A DNA stretch of 64,000 nt from Henckelia pumila (GCF_033568475.1 NC_133121.1:79876589-79940588); one strand, 5' to 3'. Counted from the first letter of the stretch, positions 11,372-22,604 are shown. Notes: generated by a model not told the origin, from the letters alone. Program-made: numbers and translations.

Positions 11372-12339
11372 TGCAAGCAAACAGTTGATCAGACTATTCA
11401 CAAGACAAATATAAATCTGACAATCAATAAAATAAAATCAACTCTAAAAAATCCCAAACAAACATACAAGTTTTCTACATAAATTTGTTCGGCCTAATCA
11501 CGCCGTCTTGGTTGAAAAATAACTACTCAATAATTGAAACTAGAATTAAACAAAAATAAAATAAAAATAAAGAACAGAAGAAAGAAATAGCGAAGAAATC
11601 TTCTCTGCTCCCAGCCGCCTCCTTGCGTCTGCGTTATGCGTGTTGGAACTGGAACCCTTATTCTGATGCTAAAAAATATATTTATAGGTCCCAAATATTA
11701 AAAAGATAAAATCCTTCCCGAGCAAGAATTTTCCAAAAATAAAACTCTGGTCCAGCGGCTCGCTCGAGCGAGCATAGGGTCTCGCTCGAGCGAGCACTCT
11801 TCTGTCCCGAAAAATTAAAATCACGTCTCGCTCGCTCGAGCGAGCACCACCTCTCGCTCGAGCGAGCATGTTTCTGCCCAAAGAAAAACACAGCGCAGAC
11901 TTCCTTGCGCGATTGCCCTTGCTCTTGCGCGTTAGCGCTTCTCCCATGCTTGTTTGCGTCTCTTGTTGTGCAAACGCGCTACAACTCTCACCATCAGCGC
12001 AACATTCAACCAGCTCCGAGCGACAATTTTGAAAAATTCATTTTTTGAGTTTTAGCCGTCGGATCGAGCTGAAATTTGGACATCAGCTTCAAAACATCTT
12101 GAATTTCATTCTGATTGGTGGGGATCGGATTTGGATCTTTCTAAAATTAAATATGATTTTTAGATCAAGGCTGCTCCATAATTAACTCTTCAAAAACCCA
12201 TTTTCCTACAAAATTAACCCGAGGAGTGAAATACACACACATGAACTTAAAACACATAAAAATACATAAAAACAATATGAATGCACATAAAATAGACATA
12301 AAAATATCACAAACTAATGCATACAAAATGCACTTATCA
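11372..12339 (-). mobile_element. Probable solo LTR inserted in the minus-strand gypsy
   Basis: 968 bases with TG...CA-type ends; on minus it starts TGATAAGTGCATTTTG. It has a TATAAATATA promoter-like box (minus strand of about 11680-11692), no coding capacity, and sits exactly between a truncated gag and the reverse transcriptase. The flanking pentamers (TAACA at 11367, TACTA at 12340) do not match well, so the target duplication is unconfirmed. It holds four copies of CTCGCTCGAGCGAGC at about 11757-11867. Confidence 0.6.
11757..11867. repeat. Cluster of CTCGCTCGAGCGAGC palindromes
   Basis: Four near-perfect palindromes, centred on CTCGAG, begin at about 11757, 11781, 11827 and 11853, separated by 7-31 bases of unrelated sequence. 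Confidence 0.85.
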
Positions 12340-12658
12340 TACTACTAATATTTCCATCCTCCTTACTGCACTCCGTATGTTTTTCTCGTACTGCTTCTCG
12401 CCTATGTCTAACCCCATGTACTCTTCTCTCTCCATCCCAATTCTCATCAAAACTCTCCTCATCTCCTTCAAAATTATTCCCCTTCCTATCTTTATTTTTT
12501 TTTTCACTACCACTACTCTCCTCCAATCTACTCATCCGCTCATGAAGAGGTTCCAACTCCGACCTCATCACCCTAGTAAATTGCCCCATCAATGCCTCCA
12601 TTTGAACCTTGGAAATTCCTTGGTTCACACTTTCACTAGCATCTTTATTAGGATTCAT
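12340..12658 (-). pseudogene. gag: Ty3/gypsy gag N-terminal fragment
   Basis: About 106 codons from the ATG at 12658 match the start of plant gypsy gag: ALMGQFTRVMRSELEPLHERM, then a charged linker. The reading is cut where the LTR-like insertion begins. The capsid core, zinc knuckle and protease are absent. Confidence 0.75.
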
Positions 12659-13080
12659 GATACCTGCAAGAAAACAAAGTTAGTAGTAAAATTCCTCACA
12701 CAAGTTCTCACAGATCACTCCAAACGAATCACTCCAACACTCGTTTTCTTTCCACTCAAAATTTATGTAGGTTTTTTTTTTTGCTTTGTGTAAAATTGAA
12801 TCAAACTCTCAAGTTCACAACTTTTAGACGCTTGAAGATCGACTCTCAAAGATTAACAAAAACAAGAAGAAGAAATTTAGGGATGCTCGAATTTTGACTT
12901 GCACCCAAGGATGAACAAGAACGAAAATTGTCCACAAGTTATCTTGCTTCTTCTATTATTATTATTTTTTTTTTGAAGAATTTTTTTTTTTTGAATTTTT
13001 CGAGATAACTTGAAGAAGGACGAAAAACGCGAAGAACAGATAGTCACAAAGATGTGAAAACTTACTTGTTTCAAACCTTT
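12659..13080 (-). other. 5' leader of minus-strand gypsy element
   Basis: Non-coding leader between the primer binding site and the gag start codon. It includes long T/A runs at about 12955-12995. Confidence 0.6.
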
Positions 13081-13092
13081 GCTTTGATACCA
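13081..13092 (-). other. Primer binding site of minus-strand gypsy element
   Basis: TGGTATCAAAGC on minus matches the 3' end of tRNA-Met with one mismatch, just inside the LTR edge. Confidence 0.75.
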
Positions 13093-13099
13093 ACTCATG

Positions 13100-14015
13100 T
13101 GAATCTTATGTATGAAAGGCAACACGACTACAACGAATTGCACCTCAATTCTATAACAAAAGAATTCAAAGAGTTTGTCCCGACTTTGAAACAAGTAACA
13201 GATTTTGGAATCTCCACCTCTAGTTGAACCTGTAACTAGCAACAGAGAATTCACGATAGAAACAATCAAAGATTCAATTAGACTTTCTAAGAAACCTGTC
13301 TTTGACAACCCAATTGAAAATCGATTGACAAACGCCACAAAGCTATGAAACTTTGATAAGTTTGATTTTGGGTAAAGCAAAAGCTTTGATAAAATTCTAG
13401 AGAGAATTTTGTATTGAATAATCAATAATCAGAAATCTTAATTGTTTATTAATAATGAATATTGTAGTATTTATACAACCCAAAATATTGAAAGATAACG
13501 CACAATAAATCTAAAAGATATCAAAGATATCTCCTAAAGTTTACTAGTAGGAATAAAAGACTTTAAAAATAGCATAAAATATCAAAATATGCATAATATC
13601 TCGCACACACACGAACACCTTTGGTGTGTGTAAAATACGTCGGGGCGGGAGCGCTAGGATGTCGCGCGGGCGCGCGGGCGCGCCGATAGTTTACAAAATC
13701 CACAGGACACGGCGCGGGCGCGCGAAAATGCAGCGCGGGCGTGCCGTTGGTTCGAAAAAAACAGGCGCTGGCGTGCTGTAGCTTCGACCTTGGTCTTCAA
13801 TTTCTTCACTTTCTTGAACTCCTTTGACCTCCACAAAATTATAACATCCCCCAAACGGAATATCAAGAAATCCAACACCCCCTTGTGACTTCAACATCAA
13901 AGATCGAAGTGCTTCCTTGAACTTCTGAGTTCGGCCTCTTGTAACTGGTCCTCTTGGTAACTCCAACGGATCCTTAGCCACTTGAACATTATGTGAGCCA
14001 TCCATGTTCGCATCA
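13100..14015 (-). repeat. 5' LTR of minus-strand gypsy element
   Basis: 916 bases from TGAATC to GCATCA, homologous to 8418-9362 and 9363-9626. The outer part holds an ORF (13691-14005) with RGPVTRGRTQKFKEALRSL, and a very GC-rich block of GCGCGGGCGCGC repeats at about 13640-13775. The inner edge abuts the primer binding site. Confidence 0.82.
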
Positions 14016-15180
14016 ACTGTAGTTGAGTGGCATGGAATCTAGATTTACTTCCAGAGTCAGATGACTCATGGCACGGAATATAGATTTATTTCCAGAGCTA
14101 GAAGACTCACTATAGTTGCACCAAAGTCAGGGGAATTGAGATATTTAACACCACCTCGAGTGGGAGAGTCGGTGGTTGGTTAAAGATTTTATTTCCCCGG
14201 GATCCCAGAGCTACGATTTATTGAATCAGATTTGATAGCCTATTCCTTGGCACATGCATTGCATTTATGCATTAACCTAGAGATTTCTATGGTTTAGAAT
14301 ATGCGTTTATAAATGCTAGCATGTTAGTATTTGATATTCAATATTTGAATGAGTTTATATGCATAGATGAACGAATATACTATCATGTTTTGCCTGTTAT
14401 TACATGATTTGAGAGTTAAGATTCATTTGGCATATAGATTTAATATGTTTAAATGATGTATATGCATGTCGTTTATACTTAGATTTATTCTCACCGGAGT
14501 TATCCGGCTGTTGCTTTGTTTGTATGTGTGCATTGCATCGGGTTGGGGCATAAGCAAGTCAGACTTGACTTGGATTGCACGAAATTGAAAGGTTAGAAGT
14601 GGAGACTCGGGTTTTAAGCAGATGACATGTATTTTATGATTTGGTAATCATGTTAGAACAACACGCACTTTTGTATATGTTGTTGTTGAGTATTGATTCA
14701 TGTATTACCGATATGTAGATTGATGTTTAAATGCATGTCAAGTATGTAGAATCATATTGCATAGCTTATATGATAGATTATATCATTTTTCAGACTTGAT
14801 AGCATTAAGAAGATTGATTTTATGCACAGGGCACGGACCCCGTGCTTGCCATGGGCAAGGGTCCGGATGGACTCTGTCCCAAAATGTTTTGAGAAAAGGA
14901 GGCACGGACCCCGTGTAAGCCTCCGTGTAAGGGTCCGTGTGTCCTCTGTTCCACAACTCCTTTGAATTTCAGTTTCTGCATAGGCACGGACCCTTGTACA
15001 AAAGCTGCACGAACCCCGTGCAATGGTCCGTGCAAGGGTCCGGACCAAGGTTCGTGTGTGAGCAGAATTTTAAAAAAAAATTCAGTCTTTGATTTTATTC
15101 GTTCAAGTGTGATTCTTTTATGATTAAATGTTAATTTTTCCCCTTAAGATGATATTAGCACCCGAGGTCCCCACAACAAC
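14016..15180. other. Unassigned LTR-like sequence with GC-rich inverted repeats
   Basis: There is no credible gene. The sequence style (TCACCGGAGTTATCCGG, later a terminal GAGGTCCCCACAAC) resembles LTRs of plant gypsy elements, but no second copy is in the window. 14823-15050 holds several imperfect inverted copies of GCACGGACCC/GGGTCCGTG. Confidence 0.4.
14823..15050. repeat. Cluster of GCACGGACCC / GGGTCCGTGC inverted repeats
   Basis: At least four direct and three reverse copies of the decamer occur in about 230 bases, several arranged head to head so that short hairpins can form. Confidence 0.75.
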
Positions 15181-15952
15181 TGTAAGGGAATGGGGTTGCA
15201 CATAAACAATTTGAGGTACCTTGTGACAACACCTACAATAACACCTTGAGTAATTTGCAGCGGAATATAATTTAGGCGTGAATAAAATAAACAAGCAGCC
15301 AAATAAATAGACTCAAATGATTTAAGCAAGAGTATAAAATACTCTTGCAGCGCCTCAGGGCAAAACTTCATTAGAAAACTTTCAAAGAGTTTTACAAACC
15401 CTAAAACTAGTGATTATTGTAAAAATAAATTTCTCAAAACAAGTGAGAAAATAAAGAGTAAAAGTTCCCCTAAAAATTCTATATGAAATATAATAACAAA
15501 AGAACGAAGTAAGGAGAAAAATGTTGAAGCCAAAATCAAACGAGCAGCACACTTCTTGATCACCGATCTTCAAGTGTTCTTCAAGGCTTCAAGTTGTCAC
15601 GACCTCAACTAAGCTTCAGAAAAATCTTCAGCTTTCTCACAATATACGTACATAGGTTCTCACGATCGATTCTCTCTATATCTCGGTAGGTCTCCTTCCT
15701 CCAATATATATACTAGAATCCTTTCTTGTAGATGAAAACTTGTAGACATAGGATTCTCTAGATTTGTTCACATCAAATCTACACAATATGAAAACGATAT
15801 ATTAGATAAGATATTATAATGAGCTTATCAAAATCTCAAATCAAGTTATTCAAGGAAATAAATAATATTACTTCATGTCCAAGAAAGGCAAAAGATATTA
15901 AATAAAATATTTTCAAAATATGATGATTTTAAGGAATAAAATATTCCTTTCA
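15181..15952 (-). repeat. 3' LTR of copia element 2
   Basis: 772 bases, TGTAAGG to CTTTCA, matching 28740-29411. It is about 100 bases longer because the other LTR has a deletion near 29225. The preceding pentamer ACAAC (15176-15180) and the ATAAC that follows the other LTR differ at one base, consistent with an old target duplication. Confidence 0.88.
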
Positions 15953-15970
15953 ATCTCCCCCTTTTTGCCT
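15953..15970 (-). other. Polypurine tract of copia element 2
   Basis: On minus, AAAAAGGGGGAGAT lies directly before the LTR start. Confidence 0.75.
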
Positions 15971-16278
15971 TTCTGGACAAAACACATTTAATTTACAAAC
16001 AGATCAACGAAACTCCCCCTTAATCAAAACTTCCCCTGAATAGATTCTCCCCCTAAGTAGAAGCAGAGGTGTTGTCACGAGATGTTGGCAACATCTAGCT
16101 ACAACACTTCAAATTAGAAAACATAAGTGCAAGGAGAAATAGAAACAAGAATTCATATCAAAGCTGACATCACAAAAGAATAGTTTTAATTAGGATCAGA
16201 GCAAAGAGACACAAAACCTAAGACCAAAAGAAATTTAAACTATACTAGAAAAACCAAAATAAATAAACTATAAACAAA
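15971..16278. other. Spacer between extra ORF and 3' LTR of copia element 2
   Basis: Non-coding. It contains one copy of the GTGTTG palindromic module at 16068-16110 and two further CTCCCCC tracts. Confidence 0.6.
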
Positions 16279-17603
16279 CTAGAATTTATTGCTCTCAGAT
16301 GAGCCATCAACTTCTTCTTCTGCTTCACTTCCTTCTCCCCTTTTTTGTTCAGAAGGGCCAGCTTCACTTAATAAGGACTCATAGTGAGCCTTCATTCCTT
16401 CGTAATAGGCGAGGTCAGCCTTCGCTTGGGTAATATTCTGCTCAGCATGCAGCAGTTGAGCTTGGATAAAGTTAGGATCAATATCTTGAGCAGCAGATGG
16501 GGGTACAAAAACAACAGTGGTAGAGGAGGTGTTGGCAAAACCTGCCACAACACCTGATTCAGACCAAGGTAGGTCTATCTTTCGGTTGCCTCGTAGCAAT
16601 GCAGGTGAGATCTTTAGCAATCCCCAGGCTCAGTGAGTAGCTCATCATCATCCTTCTCAATCTCTTGAGATAGCAGCATAGCATAAATCAGAGAAGGATA
16701 TGGAAAATTCTGGGTTGGTTGAGCACAATTTGCAAAGGCCATGACTGTGTCAAACACAAGTCGACCAAAATTGAATTTGAATCCTGATCCAATTGCATAC
16801 AAGACTGGAGCCTAGTTCTTTGTAACAACGGTAGAATTCCCAGATGGAGTCCATGTCTTGACAGCGGTTTTGTGAAGAACAGAGTAGAAGGAGGTGAGTT
16901 TGGCGGCTGGTAGCTTTTTAGGATGAGCTGGAAACACTGTGACTTGACCACCTGTGATGACAGAGGTCATCTCATCCAAAGTAGGTAGAGCAGCATCATC
17001 ACCAGTAAGTGTATGGAGGAATCCATTGATCATAGCAGGGCTGAAGGCAAAAATCTGTCCTCGCACATACACTTTGTCATATTTAACATACCGAGGGTCC
17101 TTCACTGCTTCAGTCAAATTGCAATAAAACTCACGAACAAGTGTCCTGCAATACGCACCAGCAGTGGTAACAGTAGACATCATGTTCCTTACCTCAAAGA
17201 ACTTCACCATGTTCTGAGCTTGATAGCTTTCCACATTAATGTTGTGTTCCTCAAGGAACTCTCTATCAGCATACTTATCCCAGCAGTCAGCGATTTTCTT
17301 GGAATAAAAATTTGAGGAATAAGACTCATTTACCCGATAGTCTTCACCCAAGGTGTTGTCCAGGGTGTCGGCAACACCTTCCTCAACATCTTTTTCTTCT
17401 TCATCAGAGTCATTAGAACTAACTCTTCTTCCAATTTCTTCTCAGCATCTGAACCTTCACTCGAATCAGAGCTGGAGCTATCAGAAGGTTGTGGGTGGTT
17501 ATCAGCAAATTCCTTGAGCATCTCCTCATCTGGTTCATCATCAGATTCAGGAATAGGAGCTGTAGCAGCCGACGTAGGCTTTTTGCTTGAAGACTTCTTC
17601 ATT
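16279..17603 (-). pseudogene. Extra ORF of copia element 2, C-terminal part (frameshifted)
   Basis: Overlapping frames (17602-17330, 17351-16812, 16802-16614, 16620-16279) together read as one protein with frameshifts. It starts with a Ser/Asp/Glu-rich linker (SSSSDSSEGSDAEKK). A folded part follows with FYSKKIADCWDKYADREFL, VREFYCNLTEA and VYVRGQIFAFSPAMINGFL, and then a helical acidic tail (LLHAEQNITQAKADLAYYE). The FYCNL...VRG...FSPxxIN pattern matches what I recall as the 'putative plant transposon protein' domain found near plant retroelements; its function is unknown. The ORF lies after pol on the same strand, the place of the env-like or additional ORF in SIRE-type elements. I see no signal peptide or membrane segment, so an envelope role is not supported. 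The N-terminal part lies beyond the CACTA insertion, at 21974-22604. Confidence 0.7.
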
Positions 17604-17859
17604 CACTATAAAAAATATGATTTTTCGCAGTGCAACATCAACAGCATACATTAAAAGTAAGCTGTTGATATTATTTTTAGCAGCACGCACATTTTTGTAC
17701 GCTATTAATATATTGATATATTATAACAATAACAGCGTGCATTTAATAATATTTTCAATGACATTATTTTAAAGAACGCCATTAAAACATGTATCAGCAG
17801 CGTGTAATCGGCACGCTATTAATAGGTGAAGATAAATAATTTCTCTCTTTTATCTTCCG

Positions 17860-20800
17860 CCCCAAATCCATAAAAATAATTCATAATTTCCAGGCAGCGG
17901 CGCCTCTCGTCTCGTTTCTCTTCGTTGTGTTCTCAAATTTGGACGCCTCGATCCCATCTCAGCCTCGTAAGTTTGTTCTCCTTCTACCTCAATCCTTCCC
18001 TCTTCCTCGTAGAGGTGTGTTCATACCCATCCCTCGTAACTTTGGTATGTTTTTTCAAGTAATTTGTTGCATCTTGGCAGGGATCCTGCTTGTGGATGTG
18101 GTCGGTGGATTTAGGGCTGTGGGATACTTTAATTTCCTAAACCAAGAAAAAAAATTTCAACATCATCTTATCGTCTTGCGTCTGTCATTGTTCTGATTTC
18201 CCTTGCCGCGTAACTTTGGCACAAACGGACGAGAACTCGATTCAGGTAAATCTTTTTTATTTTGTTTCTCGTTTTTTTCTTTTGTTTATTTGCAAAAATG
18301 GATGTATAAACTGGTTGATTCACTTGGAGTTTCTGCTAATTATTTGGAAATTTTAATTTTTGAGTTTCTACTAAAATCAATATTGGGAAAGTTAGATGTG
18401 CTAGATTACTATTGTTGACCGAATTATGCCCTAGAAAGTTTGGTTTTGATTGGTCTGAAGAAAATCAGTTTATTTGGTTTTGTTAATTTTGGTTTTTCTG
18501 CTGATTGCTCACCCCTACATTGAATTGTAGGCTACTGGTTTATAAAAATCACTTGAAGATCCTCAACCCCTAAGCATTGCATATTTGACAATTGTAGTGG
18601 GATACACTGCAACCAAATTCAATCCTGTTGTCTCGATTGAATTTGGTTAATGTTCAGTTTGGAAACAAACTATGGCAAAATATAGTGAAATTGATATTGT
18701 TTGAAGCTTGTATGATATCCTAAAACTGAGCTTTTAAAGTTGTCGAATAAGATAAGTTCAGTTATAGTGAAATACAAACTAGAGGGTAGAGGAAAAAAAA
18801 AATTCATCTAAAGATTAAAAGAGAAAAGAGAAGAAAAATGGATTTGTAAATAACTTAGAATATAGGAATAGCATTGAGATTTTTTGAATTTAACTTGTGT
18901 GGACTTAAAAAATAAGTTGAATATTTCATAAGTTGTTTTAATTGGCTTAAAAACTTAGCTGAACAAGTTGTTCATGTCACTGCTTGGGCTAATTCTGTTC
19001 TAAAAATTGGCATCTATGGTGACAAAAAAAAAAGATGCAAACTAGGATCTGAATATGTTGGTTTTATTGGAAAATCTATGGTTGATAGTTGCATTTTGAA
19101 ATTTGAGTCTTAGGTATTTTATTTTTTCATTGTTGTTTGGTGTTCTGACCAACTCAATCTACCAAACCAAGATTTTGATCTTTTTTGTACAATTTTAATG
19201 ATCCTTTTGCATTAAATAACACTGTAGTTTTTAGTTGCAATGGTCAGTTGCTGGAGCAAACAAAATTACGCCTACTTGTTTGATGAATGAATCTATTCTA
19301 AAGCATTTACGAATCACAACCAGAAGGCATTGCGTAGAGCAAGTCTGGATCTTTTTTGTTAGCTTTTGGATAGTCAAATCTTTGAAATTCAAGAATAAAC
19401 ATCTGTTTGTTTTTATATGTAAGTTTATAAAGAAATATTTCTTCCTCAAATTCCTGTAGAACTGTTCTATTGCAGGTTATGTGCCGGATGGATACGCTCT
19501 TTTTGTTACAGTACCCTCAATCGCGACTAGTTATATAATTCGCGGTGTTCATGTTCAGGACAAGAAGTGGGATGAAGAATAGATTGTGGCTGGAAGAGAA
19601 GATGGTGCAGAAAGACAAGAATAAGGTTGAGTTTTCATTAATCATCTATGCATGTAAGAACATGTGAAACTTATTTCATACCCTTTTTTAACAAAATTGT
19701 TATATTTTATTTTGAATTTATTTTAAAGTAGTCATTGTTAACGATCTTTGTGAAAAGTTGAAAGATCACGATATATCTTATGTAAAATTAATAATCTTTT
19801 AATTAACACATTATGATATAACACAATATGATAATATATAACTCCTATAAAACTTTGTTCATGATATGATATATATATATATATAAGATTTCCAAAGAGT
19901 GTCGATTATACGTGGTGTGTTCGTGTTTTTTGACAGTTTGGTGTCCTTCAATAATTTCTTCATGTCGATTATATTATTTTTTCTTGAAGTTGTAGAGATT
20001 TGGTATTTTAATGTTGATAAACTAACAAAAACTTGAAGAATGCAAACTTTGATTTATTTTATTTTTTCTCGCTAGCTCGTTGAAATTTGAAAATGTGGGC
20101 AGAAGATTCAAAGTATATATATGTTGCATCTGAGAATAATTTTTTTCTGTTTTTGCCTCTATTTTAGTGCTTGCGTTTTTTATTTTGTTGATAATTTTCT
20201 TTATTCAGCTGCTTAGATAGTAGGCTGCAGTAACCATGTTCAGGATTTGGAAAGCACTTCTATTTTCATCCTTGAATTTTGACTAATCATTTTGGCTAAC
20301 TTAAAGCTTGAGTTTTTTTTTTTTTTTTACTTCAAGCATGATTTATTTATGGTCCAACTAGTTGAATCGGGGTGGTGGTTAGTTTATATTGCTTCCTTTT
20401 GCACTTTCATGTTTTCATGGTCATATTCCATTTGTTGTGTGATCTTTAGTATTTGATTAATTTTGGAATTTAATAATGTTGCTTGAGGTTGAAGTAGATG
20501 AGACTTATTTTAGAGGTACTTTATAGATAGATCCATTAATATCGTTAAGAAATAGATCTGTTTAAATTCATTCAATGATCACAATGGATCCTGCTAATGT
20601 GGCGGCAGATCTAAGTTATGCTATGTGTTATGATGTAAATAGCATTGAATCTTTGGAAACCACATGAAATTTATGGGGAAAAAATTACACTTATAGTTTA
20701 TATCTTGTTTTATGCTCGGTGTTATGATTTGTTAAGTTTTTTTTTCCCAAATGTGAAATGTTTTCCTGTTTAGAGTTGCTTCATGCTTCCGAATAATTTT

Positions 20801-21420
20801 TCTTGTCCGTATTTATTTGTTACGCGAGTGAATGCAGTAAACACGGTATTGGGCATGGCTCCAAGGAAGATTCTAGTGGTGCAAAACATAGCTGGAGTAC
20901 TGGTTCTGATGTTCGATAAGGAAAGTTTGTGCAAAATGATCTGCTATTAATGTTAAGTTCGAGGCTTTTACTAAGTTCGAGGTGTATGCCTTGCTAATTA
21001 AGCTATGCATCGTGGGTAGGAGTTGGTGGGTATGTAACCAAAGGTATGAGTTTTTCAAATGTGAAATTTATGTCGTACTAGATATGAACATCATATTTTG
21101 ACTTATCCTTTTTCCTCTCTTTTTAGCTTGCTCTCATACCCTTTGTAGATCTTATTCATTTGATTCTTTGATAGTTTTTAATCTGTAGAATATCATAGTT
21201 TTTAATCTGCAGAATAATTTTTTATATATATATCTTATTCATTTGATTCTTTGATAATTTTTTTATTCATTCCAGGTACGAGTTCTATTCATTTGATTCT
21301 TTGATACTTTTAATCTTTGATGTATACTCTTTTTTATATGCAGAAGGTCAAAAGAAAAAAAAGTAAGAAATCTAAATTTGTGAAAAATTTCAATGCAGAA
21401 TGCACGGAATGGGCTTTGGA
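17860..21420. other. Interior of the CACTA element, unassigned
   Basis: 3.5 kb of AT-rich DNA with a short GC-richer start (17890-18060, TCTCGTCTCGTTTCTCTTCG and similar) that looks like a 5' UTR with GT-containing exon ends. No protein motif is recognisable. A captured gene fragment is possible but unproven. Three copies of TTCATTTGATTCTTTGATA occur at about 21155-21305. Confidence 0.4.
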
Positions 21421-21699
21421 GTTGCGTGGATTGGAAGTTTGATAATTGTCATGTGTACAGTGTAGTTAGTTTATGAGAGTGTAGTTAGTTTATGAGAGAT
21501 TTCGTATATTGTTTTTGGTGTTGCGACTTTTGTGTTGGTACGATGAACGAAAAAGTGACTTTTATTATCTGTATATGATTAGAGTTAAAAACTTGCGATC
21601 AATCATTTTGTTGTAAATATCTTATTTTTCTGGTTTTCATGAATAAAATTGGAATATTTTTTTTTATTTTTCATTCATTTTCTTTTTTTTTTATTTGGT

Positions 21700-21960
21700 T
21701 GAATTCTTTCCGCAGCGTGCATTTTATGCTGTCAATAATATATCCACGGCGTATTTTGCACGCTGTCGATGTAACTTTCCGCAGCATGCAACGTCCGCTG
21801 TGGATGAAAATTTCCGCACAGCGCGCAATACACGCTGCGGATGTAAGTTTCTGCAGCACTCGTTGCATGCTGCGGATACCCCATAAGTTTCAACAGCTTA
21901 CTACTATGCAGAGCGCAATGTGCGCTGCGGATAGCTAATTTGAACGCTGCGAAAACTCAC
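21700..21960. repeat. CACTA subterminal repeats (GCAGCGTGCA type)
   Basis: About ten direct and inverted copies of a GCAGCGTGCA / TGCACGCTGCGGATG-like motif occur in 260 bases. In CACTA elements such arrays are transposase binding sites. Confidence 0.8.
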
Positions 21961-21973
21961 TTTTGTTGTAGTG

Positions 21974-22604
21974 ATTTTAGCCATGAACTGGGCTATTGAC
22001 ATCTCCTCATCATCAGACAGAACAGGAAGAGCAGTAGATGATGGTTCCTCAGTGACAGGAATGGATGCAGAAGCATCTTTCTCTTTAGCAGCAACAGATT
22101 GAGTTTCTGACTCTGTAGATTCATCCTCAGAAGACGAATCTTTCTTTGATGAATCAAACAGAACGGGAGTAGTTGGAATGGATGGTTCCATGGCACTGGC
22201 TTTTCCCCTTTTTTGATGCACCAATTTGAAATCCTCATCAGAGCTTGCATCACCAGAAGAGAATTCGGTGTCCACAAGAGAAGGTCTGGACCCTTCCCAC
22301 GGAATCTTTTCGAAGCAGTGTAATCTGGGTTGTAGCCAGCTTGTCTCTTGGATCTACGGGTCAAGGGTTTTGAAGGAAACACCTTGTTCAGTACGCTCAT
22401 GTCTGGAAAATTTTCCACATCAATGGCATTACCAGGCTCTCTTAGAGCGATGGAGTCCAGGGGTACAGGTTCTTCTGCAACAGAAACTATGGCTTGCTCA
22501 ATCACGGGGTGTGTTGATGAAGGTGCTGTAACACCTTCCGCAGCATCTTCCGTATATCCCATCTCAGAACGGATGTCGTGTGAATCATAACCCTTTCCTG
22601 CCAT
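21974..22604 (-). pseudogene. Extra ORF of copia element 2, N-terminal part
   Basis: The ATG at 22604 starts MAGKGYDSHDIRSEMGYTED. A frame change near 22280 shifts reading to the frame ending at the CACTA border (SIAQFMAK). This part is acidic and low in complexity, with a basic nuclear-signal-like patch (PLTRRSKRQAGY, then KRFRGKG). It contains one short GTGTTG-module at 22521-22547. The function is unknown. Confidence 0.65.

Larger units (their letters stand above)
17604..21973. mobile_element. CACTA (En/Spm) transposon, non-autonomous, 4370 bp
   Basis: The ends are CACTATAAAAAATATG (left) and, on the opposite strand at the right, CACTACAACAAAAGTG. Both are followed by a TTTTCGCAGYG subterminal repeat. 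The 3-base target duplication ATT is at 17601-17603 and 21974-21976. Subterminal regions (about 17625-17825 and 21700-21960) contain many direct and inverted copies of GCAGCGTGCA-like motifs. No transposase domain is recognisable, so it would need help from an autonomous relative. It splits the extra ORF of copia element 2, whose frame resumes across the insertion site. Confidence 0.93.

Noticed and set aside
11757..11867. CRISPR-like array
   Set aside because: Only four short palindromes with uneven spacing in a plant LTR; CRISPR arrays do not occur in plant nuclear DNA.
12877..13425. 182-codon ORF on minus
   Set aside because: It spans the gypsy leader, primer site and 5' LTR, and is rich in low-complexity Phe/Ser/Lys runs with no domain.
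13640..13775. CpG-island promoter of a host gene
   Set aside because: The GC-rich block is part of the gypsy LTR and recurs in the other LTR copies.
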